Assembly: GCA_945643635.1 (NCBI GenBank) | Contig: CALZFC010000006.1 | Span: 2,681,001 to 2,745,000 of the forward strand | Length of the DNA: 64,000 nucleotides | Direction: 5' to 3' | Source: Allodiplogaster sudhausi | Taxonomy: Eukaryota; Nematoda; Chromadorea; Rhabditida; Diplogasteridae | Part shown: positions 20,730-35,357 of the stretch, one piece after another | Numbering within the stretch: position 1 is the first letter of the stretch | Layout: each line of letters starts with the position of its first letter | The notes under the pieces: model-generated | Databases searched by the model: none | Told to the model about the DNA's origin: nothing | Seen by the model: the letters and a program-made list of their open reading frames with translations, nothing else | Translations under genes and position numbers: made by a program

Positions 20730-22599
20730 TTATTTCTTCTCGGCCACCTTCTCGCTCTCCGAGATCTTGCGGAGGAATTCGCTTCTCTTCGTTGCGATCC
20801 TCTCCTCGCGTCTCTTGCGCGCCTCCTTGTTCTTGTCACGACGGGCCTGGGCTTGGTCACTGAAATGTATGAAACTTGCTAACTTTTATTGCTCCTGGTT
20901 ACTTTTAGTAATCACTTAAGAATATCATCCAAAACCAATAAACTCTATAGATTCGAAAGCCTTTTAATGCCGCTTTAATAATACTACTTACTCGATATAC
21001 ATCGCTTGTTGACTTGAAAAATAGGAATAAAAACTGACGCAAGCTGCTTGGAGCGGGTGTTCTCGACCTTCTTCTTGAAGATGAACTCCATGAGATTCTT
21101 CTTGTTCTTGAAGGTGTTTCCCTTGGCGCGGAGGTAGAGCTCGTGGTAGAGGTGCTTGTCGATCTTCTTCGCCTCGCGGTACTTCTTGAGCAGACGGCGG
21201 AGGACGCGCATTCTGCGCATCCACAGCACCTTCACGGGCATACGAGCATCCTTGGTACCGCGGCGCTTACCGAAGCCCGTGTGACGTCCCTGCAAAGGAG
21301 AAATTGATATTTTGCTATTCATTTGAATATTTACAAATAGTTCCTATGGCCTAAACTTTGTTGTTACTTTGATCCGGACAGCTATACACAAATCATTGTC
21401 AGAAGCTAAGCGCGCTCGCCTAATGTTTTGCAATCCCTGCATCGCATTGCACAATGTTGTGAAACATCCGAATAAAATTTTTCGCGCGGCAGCCAATGTT
21501 GTGCAATATCTGCTCTTTTTGTTAAATATTAAATTAACTAAACTAATAAGTTAAAATATCGTTTTCTAAATGTCAATATGCCATGGATTCTTCCTACGAA
21601 AAAAAAACAAAGCACCCTCGCTTCCCATAAGAGCAAAGCTAACAAGAAATCTATTTAGTTCGAATAAAATTTTACAGGAACAACAGCGTGTTCTGCCTCT
21701 AAACTGATTTGTTATCTTTAGCAAGTTGAGATCTGTCTGAAAGCGAAATTCCCCATGACGATAGTACAAGAATTCCAGGTCAAATTCAAATAGAAACAGC
21801 GAGGGCCAAGGTTCTAAATATCGCCAAGAAGATCACTCGTACGCCTTTGCAAGCTGACATCCCTTTCAAAGCATAACTTTTCCAAGATCCGCTGCAAAAA
21901 CAATCTTACTAAACTTGCAGCATGCAAACACCACAATCGCAGAATAATCCATAATTCAGGTAAAAAAAAGCGATAGTCAAGTTTCTTATTATCCAGCCTA
22001 ATACAGGCAGAAAAAGAAGGTTCTCAATATATTAAACGGAAGATATCTCCGACTCCCCAAGGGTTTTTAATATCTCCATATATAGAAGATATTCCAACCT
22101 TGCGGCGCGCCTCGTTGTTCTTGCGAGCACGGTAACGCGAGTGAACGGCGACCGGCTTGCGAATGATGAGACCGTCCTTGATGAGACGGCGAATGTTCTG
22201 GCGCGAGTTGGCGTTGGAGATCTCGTTGACCTCGTTCGGGTCGAGCCACACCTTCTTCTTGCCGCATTTCAGCACGGCCGAAGCCAGCCGCTTCTGCAGG
22301 CGCAGGGTACTGCAAAAGGAATACAATTAAATAACATTCCATGAATCCCTAGAGAATAAAAACCTTTAATAGTAGAATTAAAAGTAAAAAAAAAATAACT
22401 TCAAAAATCCCCAAGATATTTCGTCATCACTTCCAAGCAAAATAAACTGATGAAATTAAAAGAAAAGCAAGGGTTATCAATTTCAACCCCTTTACACGGG
22501 TTACAACTCCTGTCCGATATGAAACCTTGGAGCGCGTTAAAACCCCGGAACAAAAAGTAATTAAAAACAAAACAACAAGCATAAAAGAACGCACCTCAT
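20730..22599 (-). CDS. rpl-19: 60S ribosomal protein L19 (eL19)
   Basis: Four exons: 22595-22599 (ATG AG), 22099-22309, 21039-21289 and 20730-20859 (TAA). They sum to 597 nt, 198 residues, close to the usual 196-200. Each intron is GT-AG and phase-consistent. The protein starts [20 protein letters not shown] and has the family blocks [65 protein letters not shown] and a basic C-terminal helix [20 protein letters not shown]. It is a component of the large ribosomal subunit in the cytoplasm, near the exit-tunnel side and an intersubunit bridge. The five-base first coding exon behind a TTTACACAG site 12 nt upstream of the ATG suggests spliced-leader trans-splicing, usual for nematode ribosomal protein genes. 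No disruption is seen. Confidence 0.97.
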
Positions 22600-22737
22600 A
22601 CCGTGGCCTGGCTGTGTAAAGACAATTTACTCCGAAGGAAATTGCAAGGGCAGTAAGCGTACAGTAGCTTGAGAGAAAGAATGATGTGCATGTTGTGGAA
22701 TCATGTTACGCGTTGCGTGCGCGCGTTGCTGCTCTTT

Positions 22738-22776
22738 CGTAGCAGCCCAGCAAAAGCCATACCTGGGGCTGCTACG
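22738..22776. other. perfect hairpin upstream of eL19
   Basis: Arms CGTAGCAGCCC (22738-22748) and GGGCTGCTACG (22766-22776) with a 17-nt loop, about 140 bp upstream of the eL19 start. Function unknown; it could be a small foldback insertion or lie in the promoter. Confidence 0.5.
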
Positions 22777-22799
22777 CAGTAGCCTAATCGCGCGAAATT

Positions 22800-23138
22800 A
22801 AAATTTGGTATGTAGCCAAGACTTATTTTTGCCTTGCCATAAAGGAATACGGTAGTTCGCTTGAGCGAAACGATTTCTTTGTGACTTTCGTATTTCGTAT
22901 TCTCTTCGTTACTGGTTCCGTCCAAGCAGTTTATGTGTCCTTTTTCTTCTTTTTCTTCTTTTTCTTCTTTTGCATATGTTCCGAACCGTTTGCTTTTCCC
23001 TTATGTAACATGGCTTGATATACTCAATAAACTGTAGTGTGAATGCTGTTATATTGGCCAGTCGTATGAGAGTATCTGAGTATGTGTGTGTTGGGCTGGG
23101 TGCGCGGCATCTCCTATGAGTCTTTGCTTTCTAGCCTC

Positions 23139-23169
<31 letters not shown>

Positions 23170-24112
23170 CCTTTCTCTGTCTGTCTCTTTCTCTCTCGCT
23201 TCCTTGCCTCCTCTCTCTCTCTCTGCTATTGTTATGGCGGCTGCACCCAGGGCTGTGTGCGCATTCTTCGTCTTTCTGCACAGAAACGCTCGCTTCCCTC
23301 TTCTTTCCATTCATAATGGCTCCATTCCAGGTTTCTCGTAATTTTCCGCTTTATTTTGTTCTTTATTATCTTTTAAAGATGTCATTCATTTATATATTTT
23401 CCTGTCTTTTTGCCTCCTCTTTTGGACCGGTGCTACGGAAATGGAAGTTTTCTTCATCATTGGCAGAGTAGACAATTCAGAGAGGAGGGGGCGCCCATGT
23501 CTCCTCCACTCGCTCGCTGCAACGCAATTGATCGATTCCAACTCGGCTCGCCCGCCAAGAAGTGCGGAGCATTCTTCTTAGGCTTTCCTCCACACGCTAG
23601 TCGTGTCCTGTTCTGCTTTTAATTCTGCTCTTTTAAATCGTCACGGTACCTTTCTTTTAAGGAAAGATTTTTATGTGACAGTTTCCAATTGCTTATGATA
23701 ATTATTATTTTCATAAAGAATAGTTGTCATTTAATTCTGTAGACTTTCTTTAAAAAAAAAAGAACTTTATATGAAACATCGAAATGCTTCATGTAATTAA
23801 ATGGCCGCATTAATGTTATCTTTTAGCTTTTACTTTCCTATTTTAATCTCTCGTGAATAGTTGTAAAAATTTTTGTTTCTGGAAATCTTCCTTGTCCCTT
23901 TTGCCATGTCGACATTCTAGTGCCTGGATAACAGAGTCTGATATAGGGGAGAGAAAGAAAGAGACTGAGAAAAAGACGGCGACAGAGAAAGAGAGGCAGA
24001 GAAAAAGACAGCGACAGAGAAGGAGAGACCGACAGAGAAAGAGAGGAAAGGAGAAAGCGGAGCGAAAAGGCAAGCACATATTCATCGATCGCTGGCGCAC
24101 TAGTGAATCGCA

Positions 24113-24161
<49 letters not shown>

Positions 24162-24384
24162 TGCCCACCACAACTCGGTCCTCTTTCCCTTTGAATTCGT
24201 GTTTGGCAAATGTTTCTCTTTCCCGATGATGAGAACATTTCCGCCCGTAAAGTTTCATTCCGGAAAATTATTTGATGTTTTCGGTTTTAAAATGTATTTA
24301 TCTCGCTTTGCCGCATGTTTTTCGAGATTTAACTAATTTGAAATATATTTTAGCAAGTGGAAAAGCCCTTTTTTTATTTTCCAG
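22800..24384. other. intergenic between eL19 and the ENT-domain gene, with TC/GA tracts
   Basis: TC tracts at 23140-23225 and 24117-24158 and a GA-rich tract at 23950-24060. ATG GCT CCA TTC CAG followed by GTTTCT at 23317 looks like a mini first exon, but its phase does not fit the next exon at 24385. No other gene recognised. The divergent promoters of eL19 and, probably, the ENT gene should lie here. Confidence 0.45.
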
Positions 24385-27300
24385 GTATTCTAATCTCTGA
24401 GGAGACAGACGTGAATGGCAGAACCAGTGTAGTCCCTCAACTCAGAGAGAAAAGAAGAAAGAAAGACTTGATGTCAGCGTCGAGTAGTTCCAAAGTACCC
24501 GCCGGTCCATTCCATGACCAAGAAGGACAGAGCTGGAATGACGAAGATTGCACGTATATGCTGCGTTGTCTTGGTTTGTTTACTTGTTTGTTTACTTGTT
24601 TACTTACTTGTTTATTACTAAGATCCATGTCAAAGCTCTAATTGCATCATTATTTTCTCCCTCGCTTTTTGCCGATCTGGAAACTTCCTGTAGCGGTAAA
24701 TGCCAATAAGATTCATCAATGATGAACTGTTTTTAGCGAACATTTGCATTAAATTACATGGCGAAAACTATGTTCATTTTGTTTCAAAGCGTAGTTTTTT
24801 TCTTTCCAATTTCTGGATTTTATGATCTTCTTTTATTATTCTAGAACGAGACGCTTTCTCCGCACTCGTTTCCGCGTTTCGAGCTCAAGGGCCTATGACC
24901 GAATACGTTTCGGTTGTTCTGGAACACGTCAAAGCGGCTCTTTTGTAAGTTTTTTTTTAAATTATACTTATAATACCTTATTCTTAAAATATTTCTTTAT
25001 ATTTATCACGTATTACCATCATTTAAGCGATCGTAATATATCTTCTTGAAGGGTTTTTACCGTAATCTTTTTTTCTTCTTTTACAGTATTACTGACGAAA
25101 TGTTTCGTGCCGAGGTGAGACGAGCAACGAATGATCATCGCCTTGCAAAGATTGCTGGAATGTCCGTGTTTTCATTTCGTCATCTTCACATTGATCATTG
25201 ATCATTGGTCATTGGTCATTTGAGAACAGTGACTTTCACTGTGGATCCTCCGAAAACCAGGGAAAAGAGGGTTTTTCTCAATGTTAGATTGGGCCAAATA
25301 GCTTTCATTTCGACTTCTTGCTGTTTAACGGAATGGTAATCATTTCGCTGTGAAATAGAAACATTTCTGGATTTCGGGAGCTTGTGAGGGCTATGTGTTA
25401 ACTAACCTGTCGAAGAAGTACGATTTTGTTCTTGCTAGTATGCATCCGAAATTTCCTTTAGAAGAGGTGAATATGATAGACGTTTGTAGCCACATTCGTT
25501 TTAATATGTAAAAAAGAACGAAAAAAAGTTTATATCAAAATCTATTTTCAGACTGAATCCATCTTATGATACTTACGCTGAATGGGCTTATGTCTCCATG
25601 GAGCACAACGATTTCATCACGGCAAGACCAGTCACTTCGAGGTCGGGTTATTGTTACGTTTCCGGATTGTTACGTCTGAGGCGCGTTATTGGATACATTA
25701 TGTTCATTACAGTAAGTTCTCTTTATCGGAACTAAAAATAGGAGAAAAAAACACCTTCAACAGGCCATTGGAAGTCCATGAACAGTGGGCACATTCCTTT
25801 TCTGCCCTGCCTTTTTTTTTCTCTGCCTGGCTCACACTTCGTCAACGATATTTTTAATGACAAGTTTAATCTGCTTGTTTTTTTTTCCTTAAAAATTTTA
25901 ATGGGGGTAAAATATAGCAAAGTGAATCACTACAGAGGATGTGAACTCGTAAATCTTTTTTTAAAGTAAGTAAATATTAAGTTTTAAATGAAATATATAT
26001 TTAGCTAAAATATGAGCATTAAAAAGAAATAGGCAAATATATATAAGAATAAAATATAATTATTAAGGCCATTCGCATCGTCCTCCACTCTGAACATCGC
26101 GGATGCCGCCCTCGAAGCTGCGGCCAAGTTCAACGAGAAGGTGCACAAGAATCAGATGCGACTGTGTGAACTGCTCGACATTCCTGAAGCGCCTTATGGT
26201 GAGGGCCGTGTTTTAGTTTTTTTTTGAAAAAAAAATATATTTATTATTTATATTTCAATTTAAAGATATAAAAAGAACCAAGAATTTAAAATGTTTTTAA
26301 AAAACCCGGATTCTTCGTCCAAACCAGCCATTTAGATTATGGTGTTATTTATTCATTTAAAAAGAGTAGAACACCCCCTGACAAGTTTAGGAGAAATATG
26401 TGGCCATGTCTTTGTCGTAGATATGAGCTTTATTCCATATCATTATATAGCAGAAAAATGTAGAAGAAAAAAATGTTCATGTGGTTTGCTTTTTCATGCA
26501 AACATGATTACTTTCTCGCGGGATAGAGGCAGCGCTTTGTTCTCTTTCTCTTAATTTATGCCCGTTGATAATCGAATGTTTGCTTTTGCCTCATTAGTGA
26601 TAATCATTGTTTATATGTCTTTAGTTGAAAAGGTAATAACGAAGGCAGAGATAGAGAGAATAGAAAGTGCACACAATTAAACATTTTAAAACTGCGACTA
26701 ACGAGAAAGGGGAAAAAGGAATTGAAGTTATGTGTTACTTATAGTGACGCTACATTTTTTTTTTCAATTTTACTTTACAATTCCGGATTTAGAGAGAAGA
26801 TACGCCCGTGTATGTCAACTATATATGCACGGTTTCCATGGGATACCTCATCCATGGACGTTTCCCTTGCCTTTGCCTTTTATAATTGGCTTTCTGCCGG
26901 CTTCCTTTGGCAAGAGATAGTTTCATGTCGAGCTGGATAAAAGGCTATATATTGCAGTCAGTCATTGCCACAGTGGGGGGACTATGCAAAGCTTTACTTA
27001 TTACGTAATAATTAATTATATATATATATATATATATAACAATCCAAATGCTTGCCACACCCATTAAATGGATTCCCCTCCCATTGTTAGACCCCATCCC
27101 TTTTTTTTCTCCTAACAACTAAAGACTACGATAGCTACGCTCTTTTGCCCGCCCTTGAAATGTGGCTGGAGCGAAATGCGAAATGGCCCCGAGTAACTGA
27201 ATGAGCGAGCACACGTGAGTGGAGAGTGAAAGGTAGAGAGAGAGAGAGAAGAGATAGGCAGAGAAAGAGAGAGAGAAAGACCGAATTGAAATCGAGCAGG

Positions 27301-27831
27301 AGAACTGATGTAGAAGGCGAGCAAGACATTACTATTTGAGATGACTAGCCATCTCGGTCGAAGTAGACGAGGGAAGAAAGAATGAGAGCATTGACCGCAC
27401 TTGCAGGGGAAGGAGAGAGAGAGAGAGAGAGAGAGTTAGAGAAGGAAAGAGGGAGAGAGCGTACGCGAGAGAGATAGAAAGATATGGTGAGAAATAGTGT
27501 TGTGCAGTGTGAGAGCAACACGGGCGGGAGAAGAATTAACCGAGCCAGAGAGAAGGAAATAGTGTGGGACTCGTAGAGAGTGGCGCGGGAAAGGAGAGAG
27601 AAGAGGGAGGGAGAGAGAGAGAGCGAGAGAGATAGAGAGAAGAGGGAAAGCAGAGACGAGAGAAAGAAAGGCAAGGGGGAAGACAAAGACAATGACGAAA
27701 TGAGCAAGCGGGGCACCCGTGAGAGAAAGACCGGATCGAATCAGAATGGCCAGTGCAAAAGGGGAAAATTGAATGGAGTGGTGAGAGAGTAGCGAGTGGA
27801 GTGTTGGCTGTTGAGTCAGGAGAGAGAAGGC

Positions 27832-27884
<53 letters not shown>

Positions 27885-30800
27885 GCCTGTCAAGACTCTC
27901 TTACTTTTCATTCTATCTAGCTATCCATTAATTTCTCTGCCCAACCTCACCCTTCTACGCTCTCTCACATAGGCATACTGTCTTACCAACAATCAATATG
28001 TCTGCTCTCCATCTCTCCCTGGAATGATGTCTTGCCTCGGGAGGATATCTCTGCGCTCTCTCACTATGCAACGTTCTCTCGCAGGCCTCCTCAACGCATG
28101 TAGTTAAGGAACCAGGGACTCTCTCTCTCCCTTCACTCCTTCACTACACTATCGTCTTCCATTCTACTCACCCTCCTTTGAGACACACACACACCATGCA
28201 AATTTGTACGAGAGACGTAGTCAAGGGGACGCAACACACAAAGGAAGAAAACTTGGGGATATTTTGGAATTCTTATAGAGACTTTTTACTAAATTATTTA
28301 TTCGCTGAAAATAAATGTGTCTGCTATTTGAAATGAGGGAAAAAAAACTAGTTTAGCAAAACGGAATTAACATAAGAGGTCTGAACAAAAAAAAAGAGAG
28401 AAAAAATAACAGAAAAGTGGAAAAAAAGTAGTTGTTAATTTTTGTTAGTGGCATTCTTTTAATATTCTCATTTGTTTAAGTTTTGCAAAGAAGGCAGGCT
28501 TTTTTACGATCGACTTTCCCTATAAATGTAGATTTCTTTTCATTACTAGTGCCCAATGCAAACCTCCGTTACAATGGTTCATGGCGCGAATTTGTAATGT
28601 AACAAGAAAAAAATACAAGGGAAATTAATTATGGATTTAGTAAATTGTATTTATCATAATTACTTAATAATTAAAAAAAATGGTGTAAGAATATTGAAAT
28701 AAAAAAAATTGATTGCGATGTTCGATGTAAATAATAAAAGTATTATTTAAAAAAAAAACTATTCCCGAATTGTTTCACAAATTTGTGTTGAAAAAATTAT
28801 TGCGATAATTTATAATATAAGCATTTTTTTAACATTATTTTTAAATATATAAATAAATAAAACTAATATTGTTTTCAGTACCCGAGCGACTCCGTCTGCT
28901 GCTACGTGAGACGTCTTCCAATCCGAAAGAACGTGTCTTGCCAGCGAGTGAGCTAGTGAAGAGCGCTGCTGCTGACGATGCATCCATTCTGTCGCCTTCC
29001 ACTTCCCGCGCGCCAGCTTCCGGGTCCCGTGCGCCAGTTTCCGGGTCCCGCGCGCCAGCTTCAGGGTCCCGCGCGCCAGCTTCAGGGTCCCGCGCGCCAG
29101 CCTCTGGGTCCCGCGCCCCCTCCGCACGGCCACCACCAGCCAAAAGACTCAGAAGGACCAAGACAGAGATGGCAGCGGCAGCACAGAAAGGAGCAGTGGC
29201 GCAGCAGTTGCCTCCGACACTCGAGCCGGAACAGGTGAGATTTCATTTTTATTACTTGATTTTTTTTAAATGTATATTTTTGTCATAAGCTTCAGTTAAT
29301 AAAAAAATAATGAAGGACCGAAGAGATGTAATTATTAGGTTTTTTTTTAAATATAGGTATCACATCAGTAAGTTTAAGGAATATCTTAAGGGTAAAGTTG
29401 AGTAGAACATGAGATAAATGGTAATGAATAACTTGTTTAAGCGATCAACCGAGCAGCAGCAAAAGGAGCAAAAGGAAGTTGTGGAGAAGGAGGCGAAAGT
29501 CGTGCCAATTCCGATGGCATCAAACGGAGAAGCGAAACCGAATGGAAGTGGAGATGGAAATGGACGAGAAGAACCGGGCTGCAGCGGGGAGCAGGGAAAT
29601 GGCCTGCAGCTACAACAGCATATGCCATTTGCCGTAATAACTGAAGCTGCTATGGCCATTGAAGCACTTGTTGCCAAAGAGGGAGCAAGAAAGAAGATGA
29701 AGAAGGAGATGGAGGAAGGAGAGACAGAAAAGAAAGAGGAGGAGAAAGAGAGAGAAACGAGAGCGAGGAAGGTGGAGGAGGAGATGGAAGAGAGCGGAAC
29801 GACGAAGAGTAACGGAGGAGTACAGAGGAGGAGGAGAAGCAGACCGGTGAGTGGGTTTTGGGTTTTGGGTTTGGGTTTGTTTAGAAGAATTAAAAAAAAG
29901 CCGAATATATAAAGTATTTAGGAAAAATAGTAGAAACTAGAATATAAAAAAAGACAAATTTTATTTGGCATCGCAAGGAGCATTTAGGAACGTGGGAGAT
30001 ATAGTTGCTTTTTAAAGCAAACTTGCGCAAGATGTTAATAGCGCCATGTCCATTTATCTTTTAGTTTCATTGCTAAAGCTCCACGCAAAACCACCGGTTC
30101 AAAGAGGAAGAATTGTGAATGAAATGGAGTTTTTTTTACCTTATTGCAGAAAATTTGCAGCTACTGTATAGATATTTTATAAATCTTTCTGTATTTGACG
30201 AAGGATATAGAAATATATATTTTTATTTTTAGAATTACCCTTATAATTAGTTTGTTTGTTGTTATTATTATTATTATTATTATTATTGTTATTGAAATTA
30301 TTAATCTTACTAATTATAGCGTCCGGAACCGAAAGGAGACACGACTCTGACAGCAGCGCGCGTGTGCCCCTTCATATTCCCGCCGCAAGAACCCGGACAG
30401 CCAAAGCCACCGAGGGGCAATCCGGATAAGAGGCAAGTCTATTAGATTCTACTTGTTCATTTATACTTTCAGAGAATAACAATAATAGTATCATGCATGA
30501 TAACTATTTAGTTATAGGATGAGTAACAATTGTGAATCTCGAATAAAGGCCCTGATAACTTTCGGAACAATTAGCTTCATTTCTAATGAAAATACTTTCC
30601 CCAAAAAGGAATGAAAAAGTATGTCCAGTTATAATAAGAATTATTTTTGCAATATCTTTGTTTAAAAGAGAGAAACAAGATTAAAAACTGCATTTTTTTT
30701 TACTTTTAGACTTCTCAGAAAGTGTAATGGGGGAGCGTATAAAGCAGATCGACCATTCACCCAAGCTTCTTTTCGTGATAAAAAGTGATAAATATGTTTT

Positions 30801-32124
30801 AAAAAAATTAGCTGTAAAAATATTTAAAAAAAAGAAATGGGTTTACAATCTATTTTTAGGTCAACGAAGCGTCCATCAAACAACAACAATAATGGCTTTG
30901 GTTCGCCTCCGCCTTCGATCTGCCTATTACCGCCTCCGTCCCTCTCCGCACCATCGACCTCCTCAACCCACCCCGCCTTTATCATCGATCCCACCACTCC
31001 CCAACCCAACAACAACACCAATCTGATGATGCCGAACCTCCTAGCATTCCCGCGCACCTCCCCAACCACCACATCCCAGAGAGCACTGACACCAACCAAG
31101 CCGGTCGGAGGAGGAGGAAGAGCCCAGTCTGGGTTTTTGCTTCCCGCACCCATGACGTCACCAATCCCAAGAGTGCCGAGGATGCCTGGAAGACAAGAAG
31201 CATCTCCCGGACATACACCAGTACAGCATGTGGTGACAGGTTGGTATTGGCCAGGCGCAGACGTGTTTTGAAAGTAGTGCATAAGGAGATAATTACTGGG
31301 GGGGGGGGAAATTGCGCCGTTGAAAAGCCTAGTTTGTGGTGGAAACAGAAATAAAAATGATACCAACACAGAGTGGACTGGCGGGTTTGTGAAGAGTGGA
31401 ATGGGGATTAGTTGTTCTCATTTCAAAGCTGTGCTTTCTTCAGGAATTTCATGATAGAAAAAGCAAGTTCATTTCCTCGTGTAAATTGCAACAACATGCG
31501 GGAGTTTGGAACCGTAGCATCGTTTTTAGAATAGTTAACTGTTATTGTTGTATTTGTCATTACGTTAAACTTGTATATTATAGGTAATTATATAAACTTG
31601 TATATTACAGGTAATTAAAGACTTTTTAAAGAATTTATTTGCAAATATATATTTTCAGCGTCTATCCTGAGAAGAGATCGCGGCGACTCTCGGTTATCAC
31701 TGTCGCCCGGATCCAGAATGGTAGTTGAAGATGTGGTGCCTCCTTTGCCAAGTGTGCAAACCCCGTCGAGTATCGGGTGCGCTACCGTAGGTGGCCTCGC
31801 AAGACCGGGCGCTCTCTTGACTTCGCCTCCGTACAAGAGGAATGTCTACAGTAACACGTAAGTTTTATAGTTGGTAAAAAAAGTGTCATGTTAGTAATAC
31901 TTGTAATTCATATACTACGGCTATATTTAAAAGTCTGTAATTAATTAAGATTAGTTGATTGGTTATTAAAATATGTAGCTATTATAATAATAAATAAATA
32001 ATAATAAATTCCAGAGTTGGCATGGCAAGGAGTGCGAGCAAGTTCTACGCAACCACGAGGACAGCTTCGCCATCCGGTTCACAAGCAAGTGTCTCGTCTC
32101 CCTCAACGCCCTCTACAGGTTTAA

Positions 32125-32174
<50 letters not shown>

Positions 32175-32555
32175 ATATATACTATTATAATAACATTTAA
32201 CAAATAAAAAATTTCAAGAAAAGTTCAAAATGTTCCTGTCACTCTAATTAAGATGCACATGTGGTTCTATGCGTATGAAATGGATAAACCCAGACAATTA
32301 AGACATCTTTGGTTATATCCTAATTAGCATGAATTCCAGGGAATTGTAATAATTTATATTGTCATACTAAATATGGTGGTGGCGTATATTAATTTTATCA
32401 TTAATATTTATTTATGTTAAGATTCTAACTCTATATTTATTTCAGCTGCTGCTCACAACATTGGAGTAACAGCTGCGCAACACACGAGGATCTTGGGTTT
32501 GTTAATACAGCAATAAGTTAAAAAGAAATTTAATTAACATATAATACCAGTAATG

Positions 32556-32603
<48 letters not shown>

Positions 32604-35301
32604 CTTTAAATAAATAAAATGAAGGAGTTGTTTTTGAAATCAACATAAAATTACAGGCCACGAGAGGCCAGCAGCAGCAGCTCCGCTGAGTGTTTCGTCG
32701 CATCGCATCAGTGCAGGATCTGGAGTAGGTGCACCGGCAACGACCACCACAGGCCCCGCCCACTCGGTTCCCACGCCGTCTGGCTCCGCCCACTCGGTTT
32801 CCACGCCGTCTGGCTCCGCGCACTTGGTTCCCACGCCTTCTGGCTCCGCCCCCTCAGCTGCCGCCGCCCAAACACTGAATGTGCTCGCTCCCGAGCAGTA
32901 CGGGCACGACTATGGGCCTCCGGCCTGCCAAGCACCGCCTCCTCCTCAGGCACCCCTAACAGGAGCATCATCAGGGTCATTGCCAGTCGGTGGGATACCC
33001 CCACCGCCTCCGAGCCATCAGACCTCGCAACCCCTGACAACCATAGGCTCCGCCCACTCGGTTCCCACGCCTTCTACGACCCAGGCACCTCCACCAACTC
33101 CCACAACACCGTTGTCGAAGCAGCAGAGTGTTAGCGCAAGCCTCTCGGCAATCGCTTCGAATGCAACACCAACAACGACTGTGGGACAAGCACTCGCTGC
33201 GGCACACGGAGTCACCAGGGCAAGGGGGTGAGTATGTCTCTCTCTCTCTCTCTCTCTATTTCTCTATCTCTCTCTATCTCTTTCTCTCTCTCTATCTCTT
33301 CTTTCTCTCACACTCTCTCTCTCTATTTCTCTCTCTTTTTCTCTCCCTCTTCTCTCTCACGCTCTCTCTGTAGTTCTCTGCCCCCTATCTCTCTCTCTCA
33401 CCGTCTTTCTTCCCGTTTCTCTAAATCGCTTCTCTTGGGTGTTTCCTCTATCGCCGTTGTATGATTCTTGTTTTATTCAGTAATCGCAAAACTTCCGCAA
33501 AAGCGCTTTAGTGCCTTTAAAAACAACATTTTTTTTCTGAGGCCTAAATAGAAGAGATATTTGAGATAACAACACTGTAAACAACATTTTCTCAGAGGCC
33601 TAAATGGAAGACGCGGAGGCCGTGGAGTGAACGGAACTGCGAGGGGCGCGGCCGGGAGACTAGCAACAGCTGCGGCAGCAGCAGCAGCAGGCACCGCCGG
33701 CGGTGGAGCGACACCAGAAGAGCCGGCCACCGATGAGAAAGTAGCCGAGAAGGTCAAGTCGATCATGATAGGTCAGTGTTGGGGAGTGGGCGGGAGGAGT
33801 TTACAAGGTTTTTGAGAACTGGACAACTTTGAGAAATAAGGGAAAAGAGAAATGACTGATGTAGTTCAATAAACATGGAGAATATGCGCTTGGTTATTGG
33901 TGGAAAAGGAGAAGTGGAGTTGAAGCGAAGTGAGAAGTAGAGTTTTTTTTGGAAAAAGTATAACAATTGTTTTAAAAAGAATTATGTTGAAAGTTTATTT
34001 AAAAACAAATATTTCTAAGGATTTAAAAAAAAAGAAGAGAATTTATTTGCCTTCAGACGCTGCGAAACTGGAGAATGCGAACGGATCGAGATCGTGCGTC
34101 GCGAGGGATGTGCTGGAGAAGGGCGTGAACGGACTGCATGGAGGTAGGAGGAGAACCCGAAAAAGGGGCCTTGTATTCACCCACCAAAAAGGGGCCTTGG
34201 ATTCGCCTAGCAAAAGGGGAACTCTGGATTCACCCACCAAAATGGGGGGCCTTGGATTCACCCTCCAAAAGAGGGGCCATGGATTCATTTATCATAAAGG
34301 GAGCTTTGAATTCACTCATGAGGGGGCCTTGGATCACACAACGAAAAATAGAGCCTTGAATTTGGATTAGCACTTGCTGGAGTCGGGCGAGAGCGAGGCT
34401 GTGTTGACTAAGAAGTCACAAAGCTATTGAATTTTAAGCCCAAAAAGTGTCTCAAAATCGTTAAGTGATTAACGCACGAAATATAAGCGGGAATTAGGGT
34501 TCACAGAGTCACCACTGGGAAAAGAGTATCCTATTTTCTATTTTCAAAATATGTGCATAAGAGTGTGTTTCTTATAGTTAGAATAGCAAAATTGAAAAGT
34601 AAAAAAAAATCTGGAAGATATTAATAGTGCTGATGCCTCCCTGCCTTTTACAGGACGTCTCATGAAGAGCAACAACGCGCTGAAGCAGTACGCACATCCA
34701 GGCGTGGGAAAGCAGGGGGCGGGGCTTGGCAACGTTCCAGCAGGACGGGCGGGGCTTGGCAAAGTGCCAACTCCGCCAGCCACTCATCTCCAAGCTGCTG
34801 CGGAACAGCAGAACGTAAGAGAGCAGGAGCATGTCGGATTCCGGCCTTTTCGATTGGCAAGTTTTATACAATGTTTATTTAATTTGTTATCTCATTTAGA
34901 AACTGCATAATAAAGAGAATGACAATATAATAAATTAGATTACGAAAATAAATAATGACTAATTATTATAATATTAATTGTTATAAGACTAATTATTATA
35001 AGACTAATTATTATAATATTAATTATTATAAGAATAATTATTATAATATTTTCAGCAGCCACCGCAAGGTTCAATGGCGACATCACATCGCTCCCTCTTC
35101 AAGCCGTCTACTCCTGTCTATTCGGAGCACTGCGTTGATGTCAGTGTAATTTTGTTAATTAATTAATAAAAATTATTTAAAAAAAATTATTTTTTCCAAA
35201 TTTTACGACATGTTTAGAGGAAAAAGGAATATAAATGGATGATTTACTTACTCAAAGTATCCGATTGGTGCGTGAGATAGGAAGAGAGAAATAAGGGAGC
35301 G

Positions 35302-35357
<56 letters not shown>

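Noticed and set aside
23317..23331. ATGGCTCCATTCCAG as first exon of the ENT gene
   Set aside because: It leaves phase 0 while the exon at 24385 needs one leftover base in the ENT frame.
25551..25711. Open, GT/AG-bounded segment inside the ENT gene
   Set aside because: Its phase fits neither neighbour, whereas 25161 joins 26068 directly in phase; treated as intron.
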